Both the position numbers and the translations under genes were made by a program. Under the pieces are notes generated by a model that had not been told where the DNA came from, did not search any database, and worked only from the letters and a program-made list of their open reading frames with translations. From UBA11612 sp965228575 (GTDB lineage: Bacteria > Pseudomonadota > Alphaproteobacteria > Rhodospirillales > Rhodospirillaceae): a stretch of 64,000 bases of DNA. The stretch is from contig CBDDHW010000034.1 in NCBI GenBank assembly GCA_965228575.1, positions 1 to 64,000 of the forward strand. Reading direction: 5' to 3'. Every line of letters starts with the position of its first letter. The first letter of the stretch is position 1. This document shows, in pieces, positions 53,392 through 63,351 of the stretch.

Positions 53392-54900
53392 TCAGGCTGA
53401 ATTTTGGCCCGAGAAAAATTTAATCGCTTCTTCCGCAGCGCGGACTATCGCTTGGGCTTTATTGTTACTTTCTTGAAATTCGTCTTCAGGGTCGCTGTCA
53501 GCGACAATGCCACCGCCAGCCTGCAGAATAATTTCCCCATCTTTGACCAGAGCCGTTCTAAGCGCGATGCAGGTATCCATGTCCCCATTTGAGGACAAAT
53601 ACCCAACAGCGCCCCCATAAAAACCTCGACGTTCTGTTTCGAGCTCATCGATAATTTCCATGGCTCGAATTTTTGGCGCGCCCGAAACGGTTCCGGCTGG
53701 AAACCCCGCCATCAACGCATCCATGGCGTCAAACTTGGGATCGATCTCACCTTCAACGTTCGAAACAATGTGCATGACGTGACTGTAGTATTCGATGGTC
53801 ATTTGATCGGTCACCTGAACCGACCCAGTCTTGCAAACTCTTCCAACATCGTTCCGGCCAAGATCCAGAAGCATTAAATGCTCTGCACATTCTTTTGGAT
53901 CGGCGAGCATATTTTCCGCGAGCGCTTTATCTTCGGCCGAAGTTTTGCCGCGCGGGCGTGTGCCCGCAATTGGACGAATTGTGACTTTCCCATCGCGCAG
54001 CCGCACAAGAATTTCCGGACTTGATCCGACGATGGAGAAACCCCCGAGGTTTAAGTGAAAAAGGAAGGGCGACGGGTTTAAACGGCGTAGCGACCGGTAC
54101 AGAGAAAAGGATGGAAGCGTGAAAGGAAGGCGGAATCTCTGGCTGGGGACGACTTGGAATATATCTCCTGCCATGATGTATTCTTTCGCCCGCTCGACCA
54201 TTTTGTAGTAGCCCTCGCGGCCTGTATTCGACGTTGGTTTATCGAAACGCACGGAAGGAATGTGTGCTCGATGCGGGAGCGATTTTTCAAGAGCGGTGAT
54301 GGTATCAAGTAAACGTGCGCGCCCTTCGGCCAGTGCAGTTTCCGCCGTGACATTCTTGTCTGCGTATACTGGTGTAACAACGGTCATCACATCTTCGACG
54401 TTGTCAAAAATCACGGTGATCGTTGGCCGCATAAACATTCCCTCGGGAATACCCAAGGTGTCGGGATTCTTGTTGGGGATGTTTTCAGCAAGGCGAATGG
54501 TATCGTAGCCCATATATCCAACAAGACCCGCCGCCATAGGCGGTAAGCGATCGGGCAGTTCTATGTGCGATTGCTTTATGAGGGCCCGAAGAGACTCGAG
54601 GGTCGATAAGTCTTCGTCGACAAAGACGGGGTCGCCTGTTCGAACCCCTCGCGATATTTCTGCTTTTTGCCCATTACAACGCCAAATGACATCAGGCTTT
54701 AGGAGGACGAACGAATAACGCCCGCGAACCGCACCTCCCTCTACTGATTCAAAAAGTGCTGTAAACGGCTCCTCTTGACCCAACTTGAGCATTGCCGACA
54801 CCGGCGTATCGACGTCGGCGGGCAATACGCTCCACAGAACTTGCGAGCGGCCTTCGTCATACGCTGCCGTGAATTCAGCTAGGGTAGGGAAAACATCCAT
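53392..54900 (-). CDS. trpE: anthranilate synthase component I
   Basis: Converts chorismate to anthranilate with TrpG. 502 residues. The N-terminal part has FTALFESVEGGAVRGRYSFV, at the tryptophan feedback site (the ES is kept). The chorismate domain has VVPSQRFRLPF, SPEILVRLRDGKVTIRPIAGTRPRG in part, LDLGRNDVGRVCK, FPAGTVSGAPKIRAMEII and the closing LQAGGGIVADSDPEDEF. ATG 54900 start. It is 37 bases after ppiD and likely transcribed with it. Confidence 0.95.
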   Translation of the reverse strand: MDVFPTLAEFTAAYDEGRSQVLWSVLPADVDTPVSAMLKLGQEEPFTALFESVEGGAVRGRYSFVLLKPDVIWRCNGQKAEISRGVRTGDPVFVDEDLSTLESLRALIKQSHIELPDRLPPMAAGLVGYMGYDTIRLAENIPNKNPDTLGIPEGMFMRPTITVIFDNVEDVMTVVTPVYADKNVTAETALAEGRARLLDTITALEKSLPHRAHIPSVRFDKPTSNTGREGYYKMVERAKEYIMAGDIFQVVPSQRFRLPFTLPSFSLYRSLRRLNPSPFLFHLNLGGFSIVGSSPEILVRLRDGKVTIRPIAGTRPRGKTSAEDKALAENMLADPKECAEHLMLLDLGRNDVGRVCKTGSVQVTDQMTIEYYSHVMHIVSNVEGEIDPKFDAMDALMAGFPAGTVSGAPKIRAMEIIDELETERRGFYGGAVGYLSSNGDMDTCIALRTALVKDGEIILQAGGGIVADSDPEDEFQESNNKAQAIVRAAEEAIKFFSGQNSA

Positions 54901-54937
54901 TGGGCAGCTTTCGGGCGTTCGCGCGGCGCCGCCGTTT

Positions 54938-56857
54938 CTAACGTAACTCGATCAATTGATTGATCACTTCATCATTGATTTCAACGGGATATCGAAGTGC
55001 GAAAGCCTTTACAACCTGGTCCGAAAGGTCTTCCCGCATTCCATTGACGACGTCCGTCCTCAGTTGGAATCTCTTTGCGGCGAGGTCGCCTTCAGGCGCT
55101 GGTGTATTGATCTGATTTACGCGAGCGATGACAAAGCCATCGACCACCGGTGCGGACACAACAGTTCCAGTTCGGGCGGAGAACAATTCGTTTAGCAGCG
55201 CGGGACTGATGCGTTTGCTATCCACGATGTAGCCCACGTCTAGTCCTTCACCAAAACGCGTAATGGGACCAAGCGGTGCGTAAGTTACATTCGGATTGGA
55301 CGCTGCAATTTCTGAAAAGCTTGAGGACGGGCCGATGTCAGATTCAAGTTCGGCCGCAAGTTTCTCAGCGCGTTCAGCACGGGTCTGGGTCTTCCATAGG
55401 TTTACGACTTGATCTCGAACTTCGTCGAGGGGACGCGGTGTAGGTGGCGTGACCTTATCGATCTGAAGAACGTAATATCCGCTGCGGGTTGGCGTATCCA
55501 TGAGCTGCGACGCTTCGCCTTCAGGGTATGCGAAGGCTTCCGCAATGAAGTTCTCGCGGTCGAAGATTTCTGAAACTGGCTCGCCGCTGTAATCCAGCCC
55601 GTTGCGATCCAGTTCAGGAATTTCAATGATATCACCGCCGACAAACTCAGCAATTTCCTTCAGCGGCGTACCGCCAGCAACACCGTCTTCCACGGCAACT
55701 GAGGCTTCGTATACCGCATCAATGCTACGCTCCTCAGACATCGATTGACGAACTTCGTCTTTAACTTCGTCAAATGGTACTATTTCTTCCGGAGTTTCGG
55801 CAGTAATTTGAAAAAGATGCCATCCAAGATCACTTTGCACCGGCTCACTAATTTCTTGAAGCGGTAGCGCGTAAGCGTCGCCCATCATACGGGCGACAGG
55901 TGAATTCGCACCCAGGCTACCGAGATCGATAGGTGGAGAAATGTCAGCTTTCTCGGCCAAAGCCGTGAGGTCGTCATCCCCCTCAAGTTGCTCTCGAACC
56001 GCCGCCGCGTCTTCTTGGGTATCGAATATAAGCTGACTTACTTGGCGGGTGCCTGGAGTTCTATATTGGTCAATGGACTCTTCGTAACGCGCGTAAACTT
56101 CATCTTCCGTAATATCATCACCTGATTGGAAATGGCGGGCTTCGAGAATTAGCGCCGTAATTTTCCGATATTCAGGTGCGGTATAGGACGAGATATTTTG
56201 TTCGTACAATGCCTGCAATTCATCCTCGCTCGCTTGCACATCGTCGAGAGCGGGGGAGGTAACAAGTAATGTGTCAGCAGTCCGGGTTTCGTTGCGATAC
56301 TCAAAGAGATTGTCAACGAGGGCCTCGGGCGGACTGGCATTAGAGGCCACGGGAGCGATGATCGTATTGCGTCTAACGTCGGTCGCGAACACCTCCAAAA
56401 ATTGTCCTTCAGACATGTTCGCTTGGTACAAGAGCTCGGCGAAGCGAGCCTGATCAAAGGCTCCGGCGTCATTTTGGAATTCTGGAATGTTCAGGAGGTC
56501 GGACTGCAGCCGTTGCATCGGCAAGACAATTCCTAATTCCTTCGCCGCAGAGCTGACGATTGCGGATTCTGTAATATCCTGAATCATCGCATCGGCGATG
56601 GAACGTTTTAGGGCGTCACTCCGTAAAGCCTCTGCACCCATTTGTTCCCGGAAGCGTGTGAGTTCCTGATCGAAGCGCCGTTGAAACTCAACCGTTGTGA
56701 TTTCTGAGTTGCCAATTCTAACCGCAATACTTGGATCTAATCCGCCGGTGCCGATAAAATCGCCTACACCCCAGACCCCGAAGCTAATCATCATGATGCC
56801 GATGAAGCCCTTTAATAAGAGGCTTTCGCGTACCGCGTCTCTAAGTCCTGAAATCAT
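54938..56857 (-). CDS. ppiD: PpiD-like membrane-anchored peptidyl-prolyl isomerase
   Basis: Periplasmic folding factor. 639 residues: cytoplasmic stub, one membrane helix (about 14-36, LLKGFIGIMMISFGVWGVGDF), a SurA/PpiD N-terminal chaperone domain (about 40-190), a parvulin domain (about 250-370, with RQVSQLIFDTQEDAAAVREQ and ISEPVQSDLGWHLFQI), and a C-terminal chaperone-like part. The first gene of the minus-strand run ppiD-trpE, as in many alphaproteobacteria. ATG 56857 start. Confidence 0.9.
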   Translation of the reverse strand: MISGLRDAVRESLLLKGFIGIMMISFGVWGVGDFIGTGGLDPSIAVRIGNSEITTVEFQRRFDQELTRFREQMGAEALRSDALKRSIADAMIQDITESAIVSSAAKELGIVLPMQRLQSDLLNIPEFQNDAGAFDQARFAELLYQANMSEGQFLEVFATDVRRNTIIAPVASNASPPEALVDNLFEYRNETRTADTLLVTSPALDDVQASEDELQALYEQNISSYTAPEYRKITALILEARHFQSGDDITEDEVYARYEESIDQYRTPGTRQVSQLIFDTQEDAAAVREQLEGDDDLTALAEKADISPPIDLGSLGANSPVARMMGDAYALPLQEISEPVQSDLGWHLFQITAETPEEIVPFDEVKDEVRQSMSEERSIDAVYEASVAVEDGVAGGTPLKEIAEFVGGDIIEIPELDRNGLDYSGEPVSEIFDRENFIAEAFAYPEGEASQLMDTPTRSGYYVLQIDKVTPPTPRPLDEVRDQVVNLWKTQTRAERAEKLAAELESDIGPSSSFSEIAASNPNVTYAPLGPITRFGEGLDVGYIVDSKRISPALLNELFSARTGTVVSAPVVDGFVIARVNQINTPAPEGDLAAKRFQLRTDVVNGMREDLSDQVVKAFALRYPVEINDEVINQLIELR

Positions 56858-56895
56858 GGCCTTAACTCTGTTATGATCGGTTTCAAGGTGCCCGC

Positions 56896-56924
56896 ATCAT
56901 AGGTGTGGGGCTTCACGTGAGCAA
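56896..56924 (-). promoter_or_regulatory. candidate promoter of ppiD-trpE
   Basis: On the minus strand TTGCTC (56924-56919) and TATGAT (56901-56896) have a 17-base spacer, ending 38 bases before the ppiD start. The -10 matches at five of six positions; the -35 is poor. Confidence 0.35.
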
Positions 56925-57048
56925 GCGTGCGCAAGGCATTGCATTAGCTAAGTAAATATCGATAGTAGACAATGCGGGTTGGACGGCATTGGCGCACGTT
57001 CTAATTGCTTTAGATAGGATGCGTAGTCGGGGAACGAAAGGGTTCGGT

Positions 57049-57792
57049 GTGTATTTGATAGCCGGGAATTGGAAAATGAACGGAATGCCGGATACGGCGG
57101 CAGACCTCGCGGGAGATATCAGCGTGCGGGCGAAAGAGGGTCAAGATTTGCCGGGGATCCTCCTCTGCCCACCTGCGCCTCTATTGGGGGCAGTGGGCAA
57201 GATTCTTGACGGCGGTCCCGTTCAGCTAGGTGCGCAAGATTGCCACAACGCGCCAAGCGGAGCTCATACGGGTGATACCAGCGCAGACCTATTGGCGGCG
57301 ATGGGATGTAGCTTCGTCATCGTCGGACATTCGGAGCGCCGAGCCGATCATGGCGAGACAAGCTCTGATGTAATGCTTAAAGCGCAAGCCGCGTTAAATG
57401 CGGGATTGACGCCGATCGTTTGTGTCGGTGAGACAGGGGAAGAGCGAGACGCCGGCAAGGCTAAAGACGTTATTTCCAAACAGATTGCGGACTCTCTGCC
57501 GGAGTCTTCAACGTCTGAAAATGTTGTAATTGCTTATGAACCGGTCTGGGCGATCGGAACCGGCCGCTCGGCAACTGAAGAGGATATTGCGGAGGCCCAT
57601 GCTGAAATACGCAATACGTTTGCGAAAAAGCACGGGAGTGCGGACGGCCTTATGATCCTTTATGGCGGCTCGGTGAAAGGGGCAAATGCGCACGCGATTT
57701 TGAGCACCCCAGGGGTGAACGGTGCACTGGTCGGAGGGGCGAGCCTCAAGGCCGATGAATTTTGGAGAATAATCGAGGCTTGTCCGCAATAA
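57049..57792 (+). CDS. tpiA: triose-phosphate isomerase
   Basis: Interconverts dihydroxyacetone phosphate and glyceraldehyde 3-phosphate. YLIAGNWKMNG (Lys), FVIVGHSERRADHGE (His), AYEPVWAIGTGRSAT (Glu) and LYGGSVKGANA are complete. GTG 57049, behind GGGGAACGAAAGGG, gives 247 residues, the usual length, and places the first beta strand at the start; TTG 56989 would add 20 unmatched residues. Confidence 0.95.
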   Translation: MYLIAGNWKMNGMPDTAADLAGDISVRAKEGQDLPGILLCPPAPLLGAVGKILDGGPVQLGAQDCHNAPSGAHTGDTSADLLAAMGCSFVIVGHSERRADHGETSSDVMLKAQAALNAGLTPIVCVGETGEERDAGKAKDVISKQIADSLPESSTSENVVIAYEPVWAIGTGRSATEEDIAEAHAEIRNTFAKKHGSADGLMILYGGSVKGANAHAILSTPGVNGALVGGASLKADEFWRIIEACPQ

Positions 57793-57955
57793 CTGCGCTT
57801 CCGCTGGTTGCGCAATCGCTTACGCCTCCATATATCCTGAAAATCGGCCCAAAAAGCCCTAGCAATGCGGCCCTCAAAGGACTAAAAGACCGCCAAATCT
57901 CATCAACCCGGCCAACTCTGATATTGCGCTGATCGTTTGGAGCGTTTGAGACCTA

Positions 57956-58345
57956 ATGATTACAGTGGTTCTTGTTGTTCATTTGCTGATCGCGCTTGCC
58001 TTAATTGGTGTGGTCTTGCTGCAAAAAACAGACTCCAGCGCCATGGGCGGCATGGGCGGCGGTGCTCCGTCCATGAACAATCTTATGCGTCCGCGCGCCC
58101 GGCCAAATCCCTTGACCCGGGCAACGACGTTCTTGGGCATTGCGTTTTTTGGAACCAGTTTGGGTCTCGCGGTCATCGCCAAACAGGATACCGCACCGGT
58201 GTCTATCCTCGACTTCCCCGTCACAGATACAGAGGGCGTGCCGAGCGTCAGCGAAATTAATGAAGACCCGGTGCCGGCGACTGAAGAACCAGTGCCTTTG
58301 GTCCCAAATCTTGAACCGCAAGTGCCCGCGGTCCCGACAGAGTGA
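57956..58345 (+). CDS. secG: preprotein translocase subunit SecG
   Basis: Small membrane subunit of the SecYEG channel. Two transmembrane helices (about 2-22 and 55-73) flank the conserved cytoplasmic loop VLLQKTDSSAMGGMGGG with RARPNPLTRATTFLG. The 129 residues end in an acidic, proline-rich periplasmic tail of about 50 residues (EEPVPLVPNLEPQVPAVP), longer than in E. coli. The 163-base gap after tpiA shows no coding frame. Confidence 0.92.
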   Translation: MITVVLVVHLLIALALIGVVLLQKTDSSAMGGMGGGAPSMNNLMRPRARPNPLTRATTFLGIAFFGTSLGLAVIAKQDTAPVSILDFPVTDTEGVPSVSEINEDPVPATEEPVPLVPNLEPQVPAVPTE

Positions 58346-58472
58346 GCCAAATGGGGAACACTCTTCTTCCCCTCACATCTCTTCACTCTCCGTGTCTCTT
58401 GCTTCTTCGCATTTTATTTTCCGATCAATGCTGCGCTTGCCGCCGCGTAAGAATGAGGTACATTAGCGGCCC

Positions 58473-60104
58473 ATGACGCGTTTCATTTTTATAACCGGCG
58501 GCGTGGTTTCTTCCCTAGGTAAAGGTCTTTGCTCAGCAGCGTTAGGGGCGCTGCTGCAAGCGCGCGGCTATAAAGTGCGTTTACGTAAACTCGATCCGTA
58601 CTTGAACGTTGATCCCGGGACGATGAGCCCATATCAGCACGGCGAGGTTTTTGTTACTGACGACGGCGCGGAAACCGACCTCGATCTTGGCCACTATGAG
58701 CGCTTCACTGGTGTGTCTTCGCGCCAGTCGGACAATGTAACCACGGGGCGCATATACTCCACGGTCATCGCGAAAGAACGCCGCGGTGATTACTTGGGTG
58801 CGACGGTTCAGGTCATTCCTCATGTGACCGATGCCATCAAGGAGTTCGTTCAGGCCGATATTACGGATGAAGACTTTGTGTTGTGTGAGATCGGTGGCAC
58901 GGTCGGTGATATCGAAAGCCTGCCGTTTCTTGAAGCCATACGTCAACTCGGAAACGAACTTGGAGAGTCGCGCGCGCTGTTTATGCACCTAACCTTGGTG
59001 CCGTTTATATCAGCCGCCGGAGAGCTCAAAACCAAGCCCACACAGCACTCGGTGAAAGAGCTGCTCGGTTTGGGTATCCAACCGGACATCCTCATGTGCC
59101 GCATCGACCGGCCATTGCCGGATTCAGACCGACGTAAAATCGCATTGTTCTGCAATGTGAAAGAAGAGGCGGTCATTCCAGCTCGCGACGTAGATACGAT
59201 CTACCAAGTTCCCATTTCCTATCATGAAGAGGGGTTGGATACCGAAGTCTGCCGCTATTTCGGACTGGACTCTGAAACGCCACCGGATTTAACGCGCTGG
59301 CAATCGATTGTCGACGTTGTGCGTAAGCCCGAAGGCGAAGTCACCATCGGAATTGTCGGCAAATACGTGCAGTTAAAGGATGCCTATAAGTCTCTTGCCG
59401 AGGCACTCGAACATGGCGGCATAGCGAATCATGTCAGTGTAAAACTCGAGTGGATTGATTCAGAGATTTTCGAACAGGAAGACACCGTCGCTCACTTAGA
59501 ACATGTCCACGGCATTCTCGTGCCAGGCGGGTTCGGTGAGCGCGGCGCGGAAGGCAAGGTGCAGGCGGCAAAGTTCGCACGCGAACGGGGCGTTCCGTAC
59601 TTCGGGATTTGCTTTGGTATGCAAATGGCTGTGATCGAAGCGGCGCGCAACATCGCAAACCTTAATGGCGCAAGTTCGACAGAGTTCGGAAAGACGTCGC
59701 ACCCGGTTGTCGGTTTGATGACAGAATGGATCAAGGAAGGCGATGTCGAGCGGCGCTCAGCGGAAGGCGATAAAGGTGGAACCATGCGCTTAGGAGCATA
59801 TCCATGCGCTGTGACGCCGAGAACGCGGGTTGCCGAAATCTATAACGGTGCAAAAAACATCGATGAGCGTCACCGTCACCGCTACGAAGTGAATATCAAT
59901 TATAAGAAACAGCTCGAAGATGCCGGATTGGTGTTTGGGGGATTGTCGCCCGATGGCGTCTTGCCGGAAATGATCGAGTATCCCGAGCATCCCTGGTTTA
60001 TCGGTGTCCAATTTCACCCCGAGTTGAAATCGAAACCCTTTGAGCCACATCCATTGTTTACGTCTTTCATTGCGGCAGCGGTACAGCAGTCGCGTTTGGT
60101 GTAA
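58473..60104 (+). CDS. pyrG: CTP synthase
   Basis: Amidates UTP to CTP with glutamine. Synthetase domain (1-266) begins TRFIFITGGVVSSLGKGLCS, with LDPYLNVDPGTMSPYQHGEV. The class I glutaminase domain has LVPGGFGERGAEGK, nucleophile in YFGICFGMQMAVIEAARN and the His/Glu pair in GVQFHPELKSKPF. 543 residues, standard. Followed by kdsA, which also feeds a CTP-using step (CMP-Kdo). Confidence 0.96.
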   Translation: MTRFIFITGGVVSSLGKGLCSAALGALLQARGYKVRLRKLDPYLNVDPGTMSPYQHGEVFVTDDGAETDLDLGHYERFTGVSSRQSDNVTTGRIYSTVIAKERRGDYLGATVQVIPHVTDAIKEFVQADITDEDFVLCEIGGTVGDIESLPFLEAIRQLGNELGESRALFMHLTLVPFISAAGELKTKPTQHSVKELLGLGIQPDILMCRIDRPLPDSDRRKIALFCNVKEEAVIPARDVDTIYQVPISYHEEGLDTEVCRYFGLDSETPPDLTRWQSIVDVVRKPEGEVTIGIVGKYVQLKDAYKSLAEALEHGGIANHVSVKLEWIDSEIFEQEDTVAHLEHVHGILVPGGFGERGAEGKVQAAKFARERGVPYFGICFGMQMAVIEAARNIANLNGASSTEFGKTSHPVVGLMTEWIKEGDVERRSAEGDKGGTMRLGAYPCAVTPRTRVAEIYNGAKNIDERHRHRYEVNINYKKQLEDAGLVFGGLSPDGVLPEMIEYPEHPWFIGVQFHPELKSKPFEPHPLFTSFIAAAVQQSRLV

Positions 60105-60145
60105 TAAGGATCGCGCGAGGAAAATGCGATCCACCGGAGCAACGT

Positions 60146-61009
60146 ATGACGTCTTCAAAAGCGACCGCGCACCATGTAGAGATCGGATCGGCCACCTTCG
60201 GCAATGATCTGCCGTTTGGGCTTATCGCCGGGCCGTGTCAGATGGAGAGCCGTGCCCATGCGCTCGAAGTCGCATCGGCTTTAAAGGAGATCGCAGCAAA
60301 GGTTGGCGTGCCGCTGGTTTACAAGAGCTCTTTCGACAAAGCCAATCGGACAAGCTTAAAGGGTAAGCGCGGATTAGGTTTAAATGACTCGCTTCCCGTC
60401 TTCGCCGAGATTCGGGACACACTCGGAATTCCAGTTTTGACGGATATTCATGAAATCGAGCACTGCGCACCGGTTTCAGAAGTTGTAGACGTCATGCAGA
60501 TTCCGGCGTTTTTGTGCCGGCAAACCGATCTATTGCTCGCGGCGGGAAAGACCAAGGCCGCGGTCAACGTCAAAAAGGGTCAGTTCTTGGCCCCTTGGGA
60601 TATGGCCAATGTTGTCGACAAAGTAGCGTCTACGGGAAACAAGCGCATTCTGATCACCGAGCGCGGCGTATCATTCGGCTACAACGCGTTGGTCGCCGAT
60701 ATGCGCAGCCTGCCGATCATGGCGCAGACGGGCTACCCCATTGTCATGGACGCGACCCACGCGGTTCAGCAACCTGGCGGACAAGGTACGAGCTCCGGTG
60801 GGCAACGAGAATTTGCCCCGGTCCTCGCTCGTGCGGCCGTTTCCGTTGGCGTCGCCGGGGTGTTCATGGAAACCCATCCCGACCCGGACAACGCACCCTC
60901 CGACGGGCCGAATATGATTCATTTAAAGGACATGGGGGGTATTTTAGCCACGCTCAAAGATATCGATGCGGTGGCCAAGGCGAACCCAGTTGAAATTGGA
61001 ACATCATGA
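60146..61009 (+). CDS. kdsA: 3-deoxy-8-phosphooctulonate synthase
   Basis: Condenses PEP and arabinose 5-phosphate to Kdo 8-phosphate for the LPS core. Motifs GLIAGPCQMESRAHALEVA, VYKSSFDKANRTSLKGKRG, VLTDIHEIEHCAPVSEVVDV and METHPDPDNAPSDGPN. The cysteine in AGPCQME is the first metal ligand seen in metal-dependent members. 287 residues. Its TGA overlaps the next ATG. Confidence 0.95.
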   Translation: MTSSKATAHHVEIGSATFGNDLPFGLIAGPCQMESRAHALEVASALKEIAAKVGVPLVYKSSFDKANRTSLKGKRGLGLNDSLPVFAEIRDTLGIPVLTDIHEIEHCAPVSEVVDVMQIPAFLCRQTDLLLAAGKTKAAVNVKKGQFLAPWDMANVVDKVASTGNKRILITERGVSFGYNALVADMRSLPIMAQTGYPIVMDATHAVQQPGGQGTSSGGQREFAPVLARAAVSVGVAGVFMETHPDPDNAPSDGPNMIHLKDMGGILATLKDIDAVAKANPVEIGTS

Positions 61010-61293
61010 GTGACGTCATCGACAACACATCCAAAAGCCGTTTTGAATTGATTGAACAGGGAGAGACCGCGTTCGCGAATTATTCCCTCTCCGGCGATCA
61101 GCTCACAATTCCCTACGTCGAGGCGCCGATGGCGCTGCGAGGAAAAGGAACGGCGGGGCGTCTTATGGAAGGCGTGGTCGGTCACGCGCGCGCGCGCGGG
61201 CTAAAGGTTATTCCAATTTGCGGCTACGCCGCGTCCTGGTTTCAACGTAACCCTGAACACCAATCCGTTCTGGCGGATGGGGTCGCGAGCTGA
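61006..61293 (+). CDS. small GNAT-like N-acetyltransferase (YjdJ type)
   Basis: 95 residues of the short GNAT-related family that has only the acetyl-CoA-binding half: YSLSGDQLTIPYVEAPMALRGKGTAGRLMEG and ending CGYAASWFQRNPEHQSVLAD, which is diagnostic. Substrate unknown. Coupled to kdsA by a four-base overlap (ATGA) and 62 bases before eno. Confidence 0.85.
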   Translation: MSDVIDNTSKSRFELIEQGETAFANYSLSGDQLTIPYVEAPMALRGKGTAGRLMEGVVGHARARGLKVIPICGYAASWFQRNPEHQSVLADGVAS

Positions 61294-61355
61294 CTTGAAC
61301 TTTTCCGGTTTATCCGGCATCACCCCGGCAACGAGTGCCCACTAGGAGATCTGCG

Positions 61356-62644
61356 ATGAGCGCAATCATTGATATCATTGGCCGGGAAATTCTTGATTCC
61401 CGCGGCAATCCAACAGTCGAAGTCGATGTGACCCTCGAGAGCGGTGCATTTGGCCGCGCGGCTGTTCCGTCCGGAGCGTCAACCGGTGCCCATGAAGCCG
61501 CTGAGCTGCGCGACACGACGAAGAAGCGCTACGGCGGAAAGGGCGTTCAAAAAGCGGTGGCAGCCGTCAACGGTGAGCTCCACGCGGCACTCGCCGGGCT
61601 CGAGGCCAGCGATCAGGTGAAAATCGATCAAACGATGATCGATCTTGACGGTACCCGGAACAAAAAACGGCTCGGTGCAAATGCGATTTTAGGGGTGTCT
61701 TTGGCTGTTGCGAAAGCCGCGGCCATGGACGCGGACTTGCCACTTTACCGATATATCGGCGGCGCCAGAGCAAATCTTCTGCCGGTTCCGATGATGAATA
61801 TAGTCAATGGTGGTGCGCATGCCGACAACCCCATTGATATTCAAGAATTCATGATCATGCCAATCAGTGCGAAGACGATGGCTGATGCCATTCGCATGGG
61901 CGCCGAAGTTTTTCATGCGTTAAAGAAACAGCTCAAGAGTGCCGGCCATAACACCAATGTCGGGGACGAAGGTGGGTTTGCCCCCAACCTTGAAAGCGCT
62001 GATGCCGCGCTCGCATTCATCATGAAGGCGATCAAGGCTGCTGGGTATAAGCCGGGGCAGGATATCGTTCTCGCGTTGGACGCGGCGTCGACGGAGTTTT
62101 TCTCGAAGGGCAAGTACGACATGAAGGGTGAGGGGAAAAAGCTCACCGCAGACGGCATGGTAAAGTTCTATGCCGATTTGGTGAAGAAGTTCCCGATTGT
62201 CTCCATCGAAGACGGCATGGCTGAAGACGATTTCAAGGGGTGGGCCGCTCTTACGCGCGCAATTGGCGATAAAGTGCAACTGGTTGGAGACGATCTTTTT
62301 GTGACAAACCCGGCCCGCTTATCGGATGGATTGATAAAGGCTTGGGGAATTCCATTTTGGTGAAGGTCAATCAAATCGGAACGCTGACCGAAACCCTAGC
62401 CGCCGTCGAGATGGCGCATAAAGCGGGATATACCGCCGTGCTTTCTCATCGCTCTGGTGAGACCGAGGATTCCACAATCGCTGACATAGCGGTTGCGACA
62501 AATTGTGGTCAGATCAAAACGGGTTCGCTTTCCCGATCCGACCGCCTGGCAAAATACAACCAGCTTATCCGCATTGAAGAAGACCTTGGTGGTGCCGCTG
62601 TTTATGGCGGCACAGAATTCAAGCGCAAGCGCGGACTAAAGTAA
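61356..62644 (+). CDS. eno: enolase, frameshifted near the C-terminal third
   Basis: Converts 2-phosphoglycerate to PEP; also part of RNA degradosomes in some bacteria. From ATG 61356 the frame holds GREILDSRGNPTVEVDV, PSGASTGAHEAAELRD, TNVGDEGGFAPNLESAD, DAASTEFFSKGKYDMKGEGK in part, and SIEDGMAEDD. It stops at 62363 while the C-terminus continues in another frame (NSILVKVNQIGTLTET, SHRSGETEDSTIADIAVA). Adding one A at 62330, making GGAATTGAT, gives DGIDKGLGNSILVK and 429 residues. A missing base in the sequence is favoured, since eno is normally essential. Confidence 0.92.
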
Positions 62645-62663
62645 GCTTTCGTCCGGACAACCT

Positions 62664-63161
62664 TTAACCGAGGTCAGAGAACGGTTGGGGATAGTTAACC
62701 TCGCCAGATACGTCGTCGAGCGCGCCGGGTGCGAGATCTAAAGCCATAAAATAGTCCTTTGGATATGGCGTTTGAAATTTCGCGGCACCCTCGATGGTAA
62801 AACCGAACCGCGCGTAAAAGTTTGGATCCCCGAGCACGAAAATTCCCAGCCAGCCAGCGTTCTTGGCTTCCTCTATCGCGTGTTTAATAAGCGCGCTCGC
62901 AATGCCTTGTCCTTGGCGTGCAGGATCGACGGAAATAGGGGCGAGCGCGAGGAACCCTTCCGGGGTTACCAGCCTAGACAACAAAATGTGGCCTGCGAGC
63001 TCGCCAACGCCGCGCCGTGCGACCAATGAAAACGCAATATGTCCACCCTTTCGAAGGCGCGTGATCAAGTCCGCTTCGTCATTTTGTTTGAACGCTGCGC
63101 ACGTGAGCCGGTGAATCTGATCTTCGTCGCGTGGGCTTTCCGGTTCGATGATTGTGTTCAT
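62664..63161 (-). CDS. GNAT family N-acetyltransferase (YhbS-like)
   Basis: About 165 residues from ATG 63161 (another ATG/GTG-type start at 63179 would add six). GNAT fold with acetyl-CoA loop VDPARQGQGIASALIKHAIE, GIFVLGDPNFYARFGFTIEG and a C-terminal YPKDYFMALDL, the usual YhbS-like pattern. Substrate unknown. It converges on eno with a 19-base gap. Confidence 0.88.
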   Translation of the reverse strand: MNTIIEPESPRDEDQIHRLTCAAFKQNDEADLITRLRKGGHIAFSLVARRGVGELAGHILLSRLVTPEGFLALAPISVDPARQGQGIASALIKHAIEEAKNAGWLGIFVLGDPNFYARFGFTIEGAAKFQTPYPKDYFMALDLAPGALDDVSGEVNYPQPFSDLG

Positions 63162-63351
63162 ATATTGATCGTCTACCAAATATTGTTCGGTGCCGAATCT
63201 GTCTGGGCGGAAAGTGAGTCAATTTTGCCACACAATTGGACTCGGTATTAAAAAAATGCGCAGCGCGGTATCCGGTTGCTTGACCACATGACTCTCTAAT
63301 GATTCCCTCGAGGTTCGGTCATGATTTTCCGTGATCGCCAAGGAGGGGTCT

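Noticed and set aside
58353..58375. GGGGAA/TTCCCC hairpin after secG as a terminator
   Set aside because: No T run follows and the loop is long.
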